A DNA stretch of 64,000 bases from Brassica napus (GCF_020379485.1 NC_063446.1:18797525-18861524), one strand, 5' to 3'; positions 36,150 to 47,788 are shown, counted from the stretch's first letter. Made by a program: numbers and translations. Notes: generated from the sequence alone by a model not told the origin.

Positions 36150-36690
36150 TAATCATAGCTTTGTTCATATTTTACCAACACCCAGTTCACTGCTTAACAA
36201 GCTTGATAAGGATATCAATTTCCTTTGCCATGAGAGTCAGGTTTGCTTTGTTGTTTTACTTTTCAGAATATATATTGTCTGTTACCGTAAGAAAAAGGGT
36301 TTCAGAGCCGCTTTTATTATGTGTTTGCAGAGAATGGTACTCGTGGCACTTCCCCAAGCTACGTCAAGATAGTCAATGACAACTACCTTTATGAAGCTGG
36401 AAAAGGCAAACGCTGTCGTTGAAGCTGGAAAAGCATCTATGGGTAATAATCTGACAGAGCTTGTTCTATGATAATCATGATTGTTTTTTCAGTGTATCTA
36501 TCTATTCTTTCTCTTGTTCTCAGACATGTTATGTTTACCTCTTTCAAGGCCAGGATTTTTCTCCACTCAATCTGATCAACGTCCAGGCCTTTGCTTAGAG
36601 AGTTATGGACCTAGCTGATTACATACCTTGTTTCTAAAATGAGCAACATTGCTCCAAACTTGGCGGCCTTGATCAGAGATATATATGCAT
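36150..36690 (+). pseudogene. NOP56: NOP56-like pseudogene fragment retaining introns
   Basis: Translated pieces follow the NOP domain of NOP56/SIK1, the core protein of box C/D snoRNPs. They are LDKDIN plus SFAMRVR with a 1-nt shift (36201-36240), REWYSWHFPKL then VKIVNDNYLYEA after a shift (36331-36400), and VVEAGKASMGNNL (about 36415-36450). After a gap come FSPLNLINVQAFA*RVMDLADY and NIAPNLAALI (36555-36675). Intron-like gaps begin with GT and end with TTTGCAG (about 36240-36331), so this is a decayed genomic copy and not a processed one. Frameshifts and stops make it non-functional. Confidence 0.8.
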
Positions 36691-36699
36691 TGGAACAAC

Positions 36700-37590
36700 T
36701 CCTATTTTAAATCTACTACTCCATTCGATGGAAATTCCTAGGCATGGTGGAATCAGTTGAAATATTTTTGGCTTCAAGATTGGATCCTTCGATAAGTATC
36801 ATCTGGGATTTCTTCTTCGTTCCCAGAATAGCAATAGCACCATATTGGATATACAGTGCAACGAACCACACATGAGAAATGCCTCGAGTCTTCATTGTAT
36901 CGTCATCAGCTTCTCTACTCCCATGACACCAATAACAGCATATTGAGTTTTTTGTTTTAAAATTCTACCAAATCCTCCATTAAAACCTCCATCAAAATCT
37001 TTAAAATCCACCAAATCCCACCAGATCGAAAACCCTCAAAATTTTGTGAAACGCCTAGTACAATAAGCCCCTCTTATTAAAAAGGACCTGAGCAATCCTT
37101 GTGGAACGGGTGTTTAGTTGATACAAACAAGTTTTTTTTTTGGTTTCTTGTCTCAGTTTATACTCAGTTACCTACTCACCATTTATTTACTGGATCAGAT
37201 CGAAGGGAAATAAAGGGAAATGATCTATGTGAGTAGATCTATAAGATAGTTTAATTGAAATAATATTATTGACAATGAATGTGATGAATACAAAGAATAA
37301 AACACAAGATTATACAGCTCGAAGAGAGTACTCTAGGTCTCAGATGAGTACGTCAAAAACATATGTAAAGTGCTGGTATTCGCTTGTACTTTATATTCAT
37401 GCTCGATCCAACTATCTGCATATCTAAGGCGTTCGTGTTGTGCCTTACTCCGAAGATCCGGCCTGTTGTGTAACGATTAGACCGCGAGGTGACTGGATCT
37501 TAGTTGTTCTCTGTTAGATGTGGAGTTTGCTGAAGCTTGGGCTACTGACGTGGGAGTTGGCTCTAAGTTATTTATGCTTGGTCAAAGGTG
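36700..37590. other. Unassigned spacer
   Basis: About 36960-37080 has repetitive CCACCAAATCC-type phrases found in dispersed repeats. About 37190-37570 is of mixed composition and could be an old LTR remnant, but no primer site or ends are recognisable. Confidence 0.3.
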
Positions 37591-37889
37591 AAAATTACAA
37601 AGGGTTGATGTAAACAACTTAACAGAGATATGGCTTTGGAAACATTAAGCGAAGAACCAAGGAATCATTACAGGAACTTCAGGAAATCGAAACCACCTGA
37701 TGAAAATCTCTTCAGAGCTGCCAGGGAGAAGCGGGTATTCTTTACTTCTACAGAACGAAATCTTGCATAAGATGGCTCAGTGAAGGTGACTCGAACACTA
37801 AATTCTTCCACAAATCAAAAACTTCTGTGTTTTTTATGGCAGTGACTCTCACCATATCTCTGATGCAGCTAATGCCCACGGTATGAAGA
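37590..37889 (+). pseudogene. LINE fragment, left part
   Basis: The plus strand reads FYRTKSCIRWLSEGDSNTKF and FHK (about 37740-37818), the well-conserved linker just before the LINE reverse transcriptase, then a decayed ISDAANAHG block. It stops at the hAT insertion at 37890. It continues, after internal loss, at 47838-48250 in the same orientation. Confidence 0.8.
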
Positions 37890-38139
37890 CATGGCCGGCT
37901 TAACATTATTACGGGTCCTAGGACAAATTTTTTTTTTTTAATGTTTAAAATATTTTAAAATTTTAATCAGTATTATTTTGTATATTTTGTGATGAAAATA
38001 AAACTATATGCATATCAAATATTTTTGGGCATTTTTTAATTTTGTTTATTATATTTATATCTTTTTTTATATAAAAGTATAATTTTTTTAAAAAAATTGA
38101 ACCACTTAACTATTAATACACTACAAGAAAACATCAAGG

Positions 38140-38640
38140 ATTCTGAGGGAAAAAATCGTCGGAATTTCGTCGGAATATCGTTATTCCGACGCAATTCCGA
38201 CGAAATACGTCGTCGGAAATAATTCCTCGGAATTTCTTTTTTCCTCTGAAATCCCTCGGAATTTTCCGACGGAATTCCGAGGAAATAAATTTCCGAGGAA
38301 ATTCCGAGGATCCCTTGTTTGTCGGAAAAGTCCTCGGAATATACCGAGGTAGAACTTCGTCGGGATAATTCCTCGGAAGTTCATCGATCGCGTGTTTGGA
38401 CATATATACATCGATCGATAGGAGTATACCGACGGACTTTTTCCTCGGTTTATTCCGAGGAACTGTTCCCTCGGTATATTCCGAGGGATCCGTTCCTCGG
38501 AATTTTCCGAGGGAGTTGTCCCTCGGAAAATTCCGAGGGAAATGTCCCTCGCTATATTTTAAAAAAAAACGGATCGATCGATGCGTTTTTGTTCAAAAAC
38601 GCATCGATCGATGTAGTGAAAAATATAATTAATTTCCTCG
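38140..38640. repeat. Left subterminal motif array of the CACTA
   Basis: Dense direct and inverted copies of TTCCTCGGAATTTTCCGAGG and TTCCGACGGAATTCCGAGGA words, plus hairpins such as AACGCATCGATCGATG. In En/Spm elements, short subterminal repeats are the binding sites of the TNPA protein, and I infer the same role here. Confidence 0.8.
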
Positions 38641-38792
38641 AAATGTAAAAAATATTAATTTTTTTGAAAAAATAAAATTTCTGAAATTTAAATTCGAAAA
38701 TATGAAATTAAAAGTAAAATTGAAATCATACTAATTAATATTCAAAGTTTCACAAATAAAAATAAAACATTCCGAGATTGGGGAAAAAAAAA

Positions 38793-39357
38793 CTACGGGT
38801 CTGGCACGTCCGGGAACACCTCGTTCGGGTACATCCTCTGCATCATCTCCATCATTTGCTGGTTCAGCCTCCTCTGTGCCTCATAGCCCGCCTGTTGAGC
38901 CGCCATCTGGGTCTCCAACAAAGATATTCGATCATCTTTGTCCTTCAACTGAGCCGTAAGTACTTCTGGATCAACAAAGGGCGGTGGTGCAGAAGAAGGA
39001 GGAACCGACCGGGTGCGACGACCCAAACCGAACAAACGTCCCTTCTTCTTTGGAACCGACTGAATAGAAAAAAGCCAAATTTAGAAATTTAAACCAAGAA
39101 ATAAATGAATTGAACTTAAAAAAAAAAGAACTTACGGATTCAACGATTTCGTTGATTCGAAACCGGGACAAGTTGGTCGAAGCCGTCGAAGCGTCATCCT
39201 CGGTTTGAAGCTGAGACACTTCGTCTACCACCTGAGTTTGGACCAGGTCGACCACGTCCCTCACAAGACCGTCATCAATCTGGCCGGTCTTCTTGTTGGT
39301 ATACGCCCTCCTCATTAGGGCGAGATCATCGACCGGCTCGCCACCATTTTCTTCCGC
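38793..39357 (-). pseudogene. Truncated TNPA-like gene (Ptta/En/Spm family), last two exons
   Basis: Exons 39136-39357 and 38793-39059 join in phase and encode 162 residues, starting AEENGGEPVDDLALMRRAY and ending NEVFPDVPDP. The segment ALMRRAYTNKKTGQIDDGLV is the typical C-terminal part of the Ptta/En/Spm plant transposase family. Next comes a coiled-coil-like region (LKDKDDRISLLETQMAAQQA). A splice acceptor opens the first exon, but the 600 bases upstream are AT-rich with no coding exon. A TATA and CT-rich leader with a GTAAGG donor lie at about 39945-40095. So the N-terminal DNA-binding exons look deleted. A shorter translation from an internal ATG is possible. Confidence 0.7.
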
Positions 39358-39944
39358 CTTGAAAAAAAACATAAAATTAAAGAAACATTAGAAATTAGAA
39401 GAAATGCACAATAAATTTAAATTCTGAAACTCAAATAATTGAAGAAAAAGCGGTTAAATTTTTTTAATAAATATATAAAAATAGTTCTAATAAACAAAAA
39501 TAGTTTTAATAAATAAAAATTGTTTAATAATTACAAAAAATAGTTTTAATAATATATATATATATGAAAAATATTTTTAAATCCCAAATAATAGTATTTA
39601 ATCACAAAAAAGTTTTATAGATATTTAAAATGTTTTGTAAAATCCAAAAAATCGAATTTATATAGAATTTTTTTTTGTAAAATCCAAAAAATCGAATTTA
39701 TATAGAAAAATCGTTTTGTAAAATACAAAAATCGATTTTATATACAAAAATCGATTTTATAAATACAAAAAATAAAAAAATTATAAAAAAATTCTAAATC
39801 AATTCAACAAAACAAATTATTCAACCAAATCACAATTCTAAACCTATTATACAACCAAATCACAATCCTAACCAATCACCCTAACAAAAATCTATCAAAA
39901 CTACACAAAAACCTAACAAATAGAACCTAAGAGAGTGGGATAGG

Positions 39945-40095
39945 GTCCTTACATGATTTGTGTAAGAGAAGAGGGAGATCGCCGGAGATATCGTCGGAGA
40001 GAAGGGGGTTTTCGCCGGAGAGGAGGGAGAGGAGGCACAGAGGAAGAAGAGAGAAATGGGGAAGAAGAAGAGGCTCGTGGTTATAAAACCTAGGG
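39945..40095 (-). promoter_or_regulatory. Promoter and leader exon of the TNPA-like gene
   Basis: On the minus strand TTTATAACC is followed by a CT-rich leader (TTCTCTCTTCTTCCTCTGTG) and a good donor, CAAATCATGTAAGG, at about 39953. This would be the untranslated first exon of the truncated gene at 38793-39357. Confidence 0.5.
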
Positions 40096-40699
40096 TCCGA
40101 CGGACATTATCCGTCGGAATTCCGTCGGAATTCTAATTTCAATTTTCGCGAAATATTTGCCCGGTAAAATGAAAATATTCCGAGGAAATTCCGACGGATA
40201 GTAAAATATCCATCGGAATTTCTTCGGAATATTCCGAGGAAATACCGAGGAACTAGTGTTTGGGGTTTCAAAACATCAATTTTTTTTGCCGTATTTCATT
40301 TCTTATATAATTGTAATGCATACCATTGAGGATTCTTTGTATACATGAGCATAAACCATGAAATAACAAATTTCAAAACTAATTGAAAGTATTTCCTTTA
40401 CCGTTCGTTAAAAGGTATAAGTGTTTCTCTTATGTTGCGAGATTTCGTTCATACAATCGGAAAAGTGTTAATTATACGGTAAGGAACAAATTTTTGGCTT
40501 CATAATGAACGTAAGACACTTAATAAGGGTTATATAGGTGTTATTCAAATGGCAAAACGTTGTTTTCGGTTTAAAAACCCTATTTCCTCGGAATTTCCTC
40601 GGATTATTCCGAGGGAACTCCGAGGAAACCCTCTTCTTCCTCGAAATTTCCTCGGAATATTCCGAGGAAATTCCGACGAACTAGTGTTTGGGGTTTCAA

Positions 40700-41500
40700 A
40701 ACGTAATTTTTTTAAAAAAAACGCATCGATCGATGCGTTTTTGAACAAAAACAAATCGATCGATTACTAAGATGGCCCGGGCCGTAAGATTGTGATCGAT
40801 CGATGAGAGTATCCCATCGATCTATCGACAATCTGAATTGTTCCTCGGAATTTCCTCGGAAAATCTTGTATGTTTTTTTAAAAATGCATCGATCGATGCG
40901 TTATAGAACAAAAACGCATCGATCGATTACTAGGATGGACCGGGCCGTAAGATTGTGATCGATCGATGAGATTAACCCATCGATCTATCGACAATCTGAA
41001 TTGTTCCTCGGAATTTCATCGGAAAATCTTGTATGTTTTTTTAAAAATGCATCGATCGATGCGTTATAGAACAAAAACGCATCGATCGATTACTAGGATT
41101 TACGGGGCCGTAAGATTGTGATCGATCGATGAGAGTAACCCATCGATCTATCGACAATCTGAATTGTTCCTCGGCATTTCGTCGGAAAATCTTGTATGTT
41201 TTTTTTAAAATGCATCGATCGATGCATTATAGAACACAAACGCATCGATCGATTACAAGGATGGACCGGGCCGTAAGATTGTGATCGATCGATGAGAGTA
41301 TCCCATCGATCGATCGACAATCTGAATTGTTCCTCGGAATTTCCTCGGAAAATCTTGTATGTTTTTTTAAAAACGCATCGATCGATGCGTTATAGAACAA
41401 AAACGCATCGATCGATTACCAAGATGGCCCGGGCCGTAAGAATGTGATCGATCGATGCGTTATAGAAACAAAACGCATCGATCGATGCGTGTTCGGAAAA
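40700..41500. repeat. ~163-bp tandem repeat with GCATCGATCGATGC palindromes
   Basis: About four and a half units. Each contains AACGCATCGATCGAT, GGGCCGTAAGATTGTGATCG, CATCGATCTATCGACAATC, TGTTCCTCGGAATTTC and AAAATCTTGTATG. AATCTTGTATG recurs near 40863, 41025, 41188 and 41352, giving a period of about 163. It lies just upstream of the plus-strand ORF of the CACTA. Confidence 0.85.
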
Positions 41501-41559
41501 CAGAATTATAAGGCAAAACCCGACCTTTTTTGGATCTAAACCTTAGAACTCTCATCCCC

Positions 41560-41995
41560 TCCGATTTCCCCTATAATTCGCCCCCCCCTTTCTCTCTCTA
41601 TAATCATCCGATTTGAACAATTTTGGGCTCTATTCCACTTGATTTTTCGAGCTCTACCTGATTCCTACACTCGTCTTCACCCTAAGACAGGTATACTCCG
41701 CGAATCTCCACATTCTGAAATCGTGTTCTTGAGCAATATTTGGGTTTTGTGAATTTCTTATTTCCTTGTTGATTCCTTGATCAAATATGCATGAAACAGA
41801 TGTTTAAACACGGAATAGAACACAATTGTCTGTGATCAACGAGTTTGGAACACAATTGAGATGATTTAGGGATTGAGAATTTTTTTCAATTTCGTTTTTT
41901 TTATCACAACTCGATTTCGCCTTTCATTTTCATGTTGCTTTGAGTTCTTAATTGATTATAACCATGTTGAGAGCAATGATTCTATTTTGTAGAGA
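41560..41995 (+). promoter_or_regulatory. Leader and 5' UTR intron of the ATHILA-ORF1-like gene
   Basis: A CT-rich segment with CTATAATC near 41600 is followed by CCTAAGACAGGTATACTCCG, a donor near 41690. TTTTGTAG is just upstream of the ATG at 41996. This suggests a first noncoding exon and an intron of about 300 bases in the 5' UTR. Confidence 0.5.
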
Positions 41996-43444
41996 ATGAA
42001 GCGCACGAAAACATCAGCAAAGAAGAACACACAAGAAGAGGGTTCGTCTCAGCGAGAGACGCAAAGGCCAAAGAAGTGGGATAAGTCTGATACGACCCAC
42101 TATAACAACATGAAGAAGGTAGCCGTTCCGGCTACACAACTAGCATGTCCTGAGACGATGACAATATTGGGAATCAAAGCAGACATTGAAGGACTGTTCC
42201 AGAACATGGGTCTAGGCCAACTATGCAACCTCAAGGAACCCACTTATCCGGAGTTGGTACGCCAGTTCATAGCATCCGCATACGTCACCCGTCCCGATGA
42301 TAGCCATCAGGAAGGTTTTCTGGCATTCGTAGTGCAGAAAGTATACTATGAGGTATCTTTCACAGACCTCTGCGGACTATTTGGATTGAGTGCGGGGGAG
42401 AGGACATATGGTCTTTATTGGACTTCAGAGCTGTTGAACTTCTGGGAAACGATTGGCACAGGGGTTTATAGATCTTCTCAGGCAAAGGAGTCACTTATCC
42501 GGAGCCCAGTACTGAGATATGCGACACGCCTCATTGGCTCATTGCTATACGGGACAACCACAGCCGCATCAGTCACGCAATGGGAGTTGTGCCTCCTGTA
42601 CCAAGGTGTGAGGCATTTGCTACCGGTATTTGGAAACTCTACATTCCCACCTGCTACTGCCTTCAACATGGGAGCGGTGCTGGCCGCAAACTTAGCAGGA
42701 TACAAGGGGAAAGTAACCAAATCCAAGAGCAATGCATGTGGATTTGGTGCAGTGATTACTCGGATCCTTAGACATGTGGGTGTAGACTGTGAGAACCACC
42801 AGGTAGCACTGGACAGATCGAACAACATTGCTTGGAACTACCTGGATGTCATTTCTCTAGTAAGTAAGGAGTTCATAGCTGGTCCCCACTCGAGGATCGA
42901 TCGGGATGGTCCTTACGTCTACGTATTCCAGGACCGAGCGAAGAAAACACTCTACTGCCACCTGCCTCAGATCGGCCTGACTGCTCTACTTTCAGAGGCT
43001 GCAGTTGAGTTTCTACCCCCTGCTACCGCACTAGTAGACAAGCCATCCTTCTTCACGCCAAAATATCAGACCAAAGGCAAGGGCGTGGTTGATGAAGAAG
43101 GACAAGATGAGGCTGCACAAGCCATTCCAGATGATTCACAACCCCATCAGCTACTCCCATCAGACTCCAGCCAGTACAAGCTGCAAGAGCTTCCACCGAA
43201 CGCCACTTCGCGCCAGCAACAACATTGGAGAGATCAGAGCATAAAGACAAACAACGACATGCTACACAAGATCTGGGCTGCCATTTCACGTATCAGGCCG
43301 TGTCGTTGCCAAAAGGATGATGTAGTTCATCGGGACAACTCTCCATCCAGCTCTGGTTCGGGTTCGAGTGGTACACACATGGTAAGAAAGAGGTCCAAGA
43401 GACCCAACGATGCAGGAACATCTGGAGCAGGAGACGAGGAGTAG
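41996..43444 (+). CDS. ATHILA ORF1-like protein carried by the CACTA, 482 aa
   Basis: One uninterrupted exon. The N-terminus is basic and Lys-rich (MKRTKTSAKKNTQEEGSSQR). The central region holds YPELVRQFIASAYV and FVVQKVYYEVSFTDLCGLFG, then WELCLLYQGVRHLLPVFGN. This resembles the plant ATHILA ORF-1 / putative plant transposon protein families, known from Athila retroelements; the molecular function is not known. The C-terminus is low-complexity and ends with a basic, Ser/Gly-rich tail (MVRKRSKRP). It lies convergent with the transposase gene, 280 bases apart. Being open over 482 codons, it appears to be under selection or recently acquired. It is not a standard CACTA protein. Confidence 0.75.
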   Translation: MKRTKTSAKKNTQEEGSSQRETQRPKKWDKSDTTHYNNMKKVAVPATQLACPETMTILGIKADIEGLFQNMGLGQLCNLKEPTYPELVRQFIASAYVTRPDDSHQEGFLAFVVQKVYYEVSFTDLCGLFGLSAGERTYGLYWTSELLNFWETIGTGVYRSSQAKESLIRSPVLRYATRLIGSLLYGTTTAASVTQWELCLLYQGVRHLLPVFGNSTFPPATAFNMGAVLAANLAGYKGKVTKSKSNACGFGAVITRILRHVGVDCENHQVALDRSNNIAWNYLDVISLVSKEFIAGPHSRIDRDGPYVYVFQDRAKKTLYCHLPQIGLTALLSEAAVEFLPPATALVDKPSFFTPKYQTKGKGVVDEEGQDEAAQAIPDDSQPHQLLPSDSSQYKLQELPPNATSRQQQHWRDQSIKTNNDMLHKIWAAISRIRPCRCQKDDVVHRDNSPSSSGSGSSGTHMVRKRSKRPNDAGTSGAGDEE

Positions 43445-43725
43445 GAGCTATCACCGGCTATTTTATTTTCTTTTCTATTCTAACGTTTTATGGTCTTATT
43501 TTCTGTTAATTTTGAACTGAGTTTTTTTTTAGGTTTCTTAATTATGAGTTCGTATTTCTTTTACATGGTTTCTTTGTTTTATTTGGTTGTGTTTTGTGTA
43601 GCTTTTAATTCGTATTCAGCTTTGCCTTGCTAGATAAACCAAATAACTATTATCCAAGGAAAGAGGTTATATCAAGTGTTCCTCGGAATTTCCTCGGTAT
43701 TTCTTAAAAAAAAAAAAAAATAAGT

Positions 43726-46700
43726 TCAATGGTAGTCTGTTTCCGAGTCATCATCACCAGATGAATCTGAATCTGGATCTTGGTGAAACTCTCCAATTAC
43801 TGGTTCATCCTCTACGTGAACGACGGCTTCCTCTCCAAAGTCGGTTAAATCGACTACAAGGCCAACTCCAGCTAAATCTTCTGCTGCACTACAGTTGCCG
43901 GATGTGCTTGGTTGTAGTGGGTCTTCCAGCTCAGAACTTCCCTGAACTCGGCCTCTCGGGTTGAGTCTTGTAACAGTAACCCATGGATCATCTCTGTTCC
44001 TTACCCGGGGGTACTTGATATAACAAACCTGTAACATTTAGAAAAATTATAAATTAATACACATGATGATGAATCATTCTGAATAATTAACATTTAATTA
44101 CCTGATCGGCCTGGGAAGCAAGAATGAAAGGATCATAATATTGCAGCTTTCGCCTCGAATTTACTGATATAACACCAAATGCATCTGTTCTCACACCTCG
44201 ATCTGGGGTGTTGTCGTGCCAATCACAATAGAAAACAGTACAGCGCAATCCAACCATGCCCAAATACTTGATTTCCAAAATCTCATGTATGTGTCCGTAG
44301 TATACATCATCTCCTGATGCAGAACAAACGCCAGCATCATAAGTCGTACTCGAACGTCTCCTCTTCTGAGTTGTGAATGCATATCCTCGAGTACAAAATC
44401 TCGGATATGACTTCACAACAAAGTTTGGTCCAACGACCATCTCACGTATCCAATCGTCAAATGTTTCACCTCTGGCCAAACCAGCAGACACCTATTAATA
44501 GCACATATATATATATTATATCAATAAATGTGAATTAGTATAAATATGTGATAAAATATATTTTAATTTGTTTAAAGCACTCACATAAGTAAACATCCAT
44601 CCAGTAAATTCTCTCTGCTTCATTTCTTCTAGTTCGTCCTCTGTGGCGTATCTATACTCGAACCGCTTTTCTGCCATGAAAATCCTGTATATGATGACAA
44701 TAATGTAATTAATTAAGATTTAAATTTCAACTTGTTAAAATAAAAATTTGTAAGCTCATTTATTTACCTCTCATATTGAAGAACGTCTTCGCAGTTGGTG
44801 AGCAAATATGTTTGCAAATGACTGCGCTCCTGCTCAGTAAGTCGACGGTCCTTTGGTTTTCCGCTAAGTCGTCCAACGTCTGTGAAAATGTCTGGAACCG
44901 TAACATGATATGTTGCCCGTTCGCCTCTATCATCATGCCGAGCAGGTCTTCTGTTTTTGGTCTGAACTTCTGCTGGAAAGTAGTACTCGGCAAAGTTTGA
45001 AGTTTCTTCATTGATCATCTGTGCGACTATAGAACCTTCCACCCTACTTAAATTTTTCACCATCTTCTTCAAATGGAACATATACCGCTCATACAGATAC
45101 ATCCATCTATACTGCACAGGACCACCAAGTTCCAATTCTCTTGCCAGGTGAATAACAAGATGCTCCATAACATCAAAAAATGAGGGAGGAAATATCTTCT
45201 CAAGGTTGCACTGAATCACGGCTATGTTAGTCTTCAAATTTTCAATACCTTCAAGAGTCACTGATCTCGTGCATAAATCGCGGAAGAAACCACTTATCCC
45301 TGCAATTGCTTCATGAACATTTCGTGGTAATATTTCCTTGAAGGCGAACGGAAGGAGGCGCTGCATCATTACATGGCAATCGTGGCTTTTCAAGCCAGTA
45401 AACTTTCCTTCCTTTCTGTCGATACAGTTACGCAAATTTGATGCGTAACCGTCTGGAAATTCCACATCGTTTGAAATCCAATCAAAGAACGCATCTTTTC
45501 CCGCTGCATCAAGTCGGTATATGGGAAAAGGAGCCCTACCATTCTCATCAACATGAAGTTCTGAACGAGCACATATATCGACTAAATCCAGTCTTGACTT
45601 CAAATTATCCTTTGTTTTACCTTGAACATTAAGGATCGTGTTCATGAGATTGTCAAAAAAGTTCTTCTCAATATGCATGACATCTAAATTATGCCTTAGC
45701 AGATGATCCTCCCAGTATGGCAGATCCCAGAAAATACTTTTTTTGTGCCAGTTATGTAGTTCTCCAACAGCATCTACCGGAAAACGCTCATGTCCACCGA
45801 CTTCTGGCGTCCTTTCTGCACCAAAATCTCTTAGTTGTATCTTCAAATCTTTCCCACAAATTTCCGGAGGTGGACTGTCAAACACCCTCTTGTTCTTCGT
45901 AAACAAATTCCTACTCCTACGATATGGATGATCAGGTGGTAGGAATCTCCTGTGACAGTCAAACCAACACGTTTTCCTTCCGTGCTTTAGTTGGAAAGCA
46001 TCAGTGTTATCTTGACAATATGGACATGATAGCCTTCCATGCGTTGTCCATCCAGACAACATACCATATGCTGGAAAATCACTTATTGTCCACATTAGTA
46101 CTGCCCGCATTTGAAAGTTTTCTTTACACGAAACATCGTATGTTTCAGCACCTTGAGCCCATAGTTGTTGCAACTCATATATTAGTGGCTGAAGAAACAC
46201 ATCAAGTGATCTCTTAGGATGCTCTGGTCCGGGAACGAGAATCGAGAGAAACAAAAACTCTCGTCGCAAGCACAAGTTTGGGGGGAGGTTGTATGGTGTA
46301 AGAATGACGGGCCATAGAGAATACTGTCTTCCACTCTTGCCAAACGGACTGAAACCATCAGTACATAATCCAAGGTAGACATTTCTTCTCTCATACGCAA
46401 AGTCGGGATACTTTGATTGGAAATGCTTCCACGCTTTTGCATCTGAAGGATGTCTGATCTCACCATCTGTTGAGTGCTCCGCATGCCATCTCATTGGTTG
46501 CGCTGTGCGTTCAGACAGATACAACCTCTGCAACCTTTCCGTCAAAGGTAAATACCACATCCTTTTATATGGCACTGGAACTCTTCCAATTGTATCTTTA
46601 TAACGAGGCTTTCCACAAAATTTGCATGTAACCCGCTGTTCATCCACCCTCCAATAAATCATGCAGTTGTCGCTGCATACATCTATTACCTGATACGATA

Positions 46701-47343
46701 AACCAAGACCAGCTACGAGTTTCTGAACCTCGTAGTATGAACCAGGAGCTACATTATCCTCGGGTAGAATACCTTTTACAAAATCAGCAATCGCATCCAC
46801 ACAGTCTTCAGCCAAATTATAATCTGTTTTAATGCCCATCAATCTTGTAGCAGATGATAAAGCTGAATGACCATCTCTGCAACCTTCGTACAATGGTTGC
46901 TTTCCAGCATCCAACATATCATAAAATCTCCTAGCTTCTGCATTGGGTAAATCTTCCCCTCTAAAATGATCATTTACCATCTGCTCAGTACCTACACCAT
47001 AATCTACATCCGTTCTAATTGGTTCTTCTAATCTAACCGCTGGCTGAGGTTCACTAGTACTACCATGTTCATAATCAGTTTCCCCATGATGATACCAAAT
47101 TTTGTAACTTCGTGTAAACCCACTCAAATATAGATGAGTCCAAACATCCCACTCTTTAATAACCTTTCTATTTTTACAATTAGAGCAAGGACATCTTAAC
47201 ATACCTGTTTTTGCTTCCGGTTGTCGGTGAACTAACCCCATGAATTCAGTTATACCTCGTTGGTATTCTTCCGTAAGCAATCTCGTGTTCGGATCCAAAT
47301 GAGGTCGATCGATCCAAGAACGAAAATAATTTGAAGAAGACAT
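43726..47343 (-). CDS. TNP2-like CACTA transposase, four exons, 1122 aa
   Basis: Exons on the minus strand: 44768-47343, 44585-44684, 44102-44491, 43726-44028. All are GT-AG and in phase (3369 nt). The start is MSSSNYFRSWIDRPHLDPNT. Residues 1-90 match the transposase-associated domain (CPCSNCKNRK). The TNP2 catalytic region covers about 200-560, with DGFSPFGKSGRQYSLWPV near 330. A DUF4218 block starts near 650 (LKSHDCHVMMQRLLPFAFKE), and a DUF4216 block near 970 (LGMVGLRCTVFYCDWHDN). The C-terminus is acidic (DPDSDSSGDDDSETDYH). Length and domain order equal complete plant TNP2 proteins. It cuts and joins the CACTA ends; TNPA would normally assist. No stop or frameshift is seen. Confidence 0.92.
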
Positions 47344-47449
47344 ATTTTTTATGAATCAAATTCGTGTGTAAATAGAGTAAGAGGGAGGATGAAGATATGA
47401 AGTGAATGAAGAGGAAGAGGAGTGCTTGTATTTATAGTTTAAATCCTGC

Positions 47450-47788
47450 CGACATACCGAGGAAATTCCGACGGAATTCCGACGGACAAAACTAGTTCGT
47501 CGGAATTTCCTCGGAATTTTGTAAAATCCCCCAACGGCTCTCCAACGGCTATAATACTTCCTCGGAATTCATCGGTTTTTTCCGAGGAACAGAGTTTTCC
47601 TCGGAATTTCCTCGGAATATTCCGACGGACTGTAGTTTCCTCGGAATCCCGTCGGTATATTCCGAGGAAATTCCGAGGAAACCCAATTTTGTGTTTCCTC
47701 GGAATTTCCTCGGAAATTCCTCGATATATTCCGAGGATTTCATTTTCCGTCGGAATGTCCGTCAGAATATCGCTGTTTTCTTGTAGTG
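47450..47788. repeat. Right subterminal motif array of the CACTA
   Basis: Repeated TTCCGACGGAATTCCGACGG, TTTCCTCGGAATTTCCTCGG and related words up to the right terminal repeat, mirroring the left array. It also overlaps the promoter side of the transposase gene (ATG at 47343), so TNPA-like binding here could affect its transcription. Confidence 0.8.

Larger units (their letters stand above)
38119..47788. mobile_element. CACTA (En/Spm-type) transposon, 9670 bp
   Basis: CACTACAAGAAAACA at 38119 and its exact inverse ending at 47788 form 15-bp perfect terminal repeats. ATA flanks both sides (38116-38118, 47789-47791), the 3-bp duplication typical of CACTA elements. Subterminal arrays of TTCCGAGGAA / TTCCGACGGA words fill both ends. 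Inside are a truncated TNPA-like gene (minus), a 163-bp tandem repeat, an ATHILA-ORF1-like gene (plus) and a full-length TNP2 transposase gene (minus). With its transposase frame open it may be recent, but the TNPA-like gene has lost its 5' part. Confidence 0.93.

Noticed and set aside
44776..46217. Plus-strand frames across the transposase gene
   Set aside because: Antisense shadows of the TNP2 exon.
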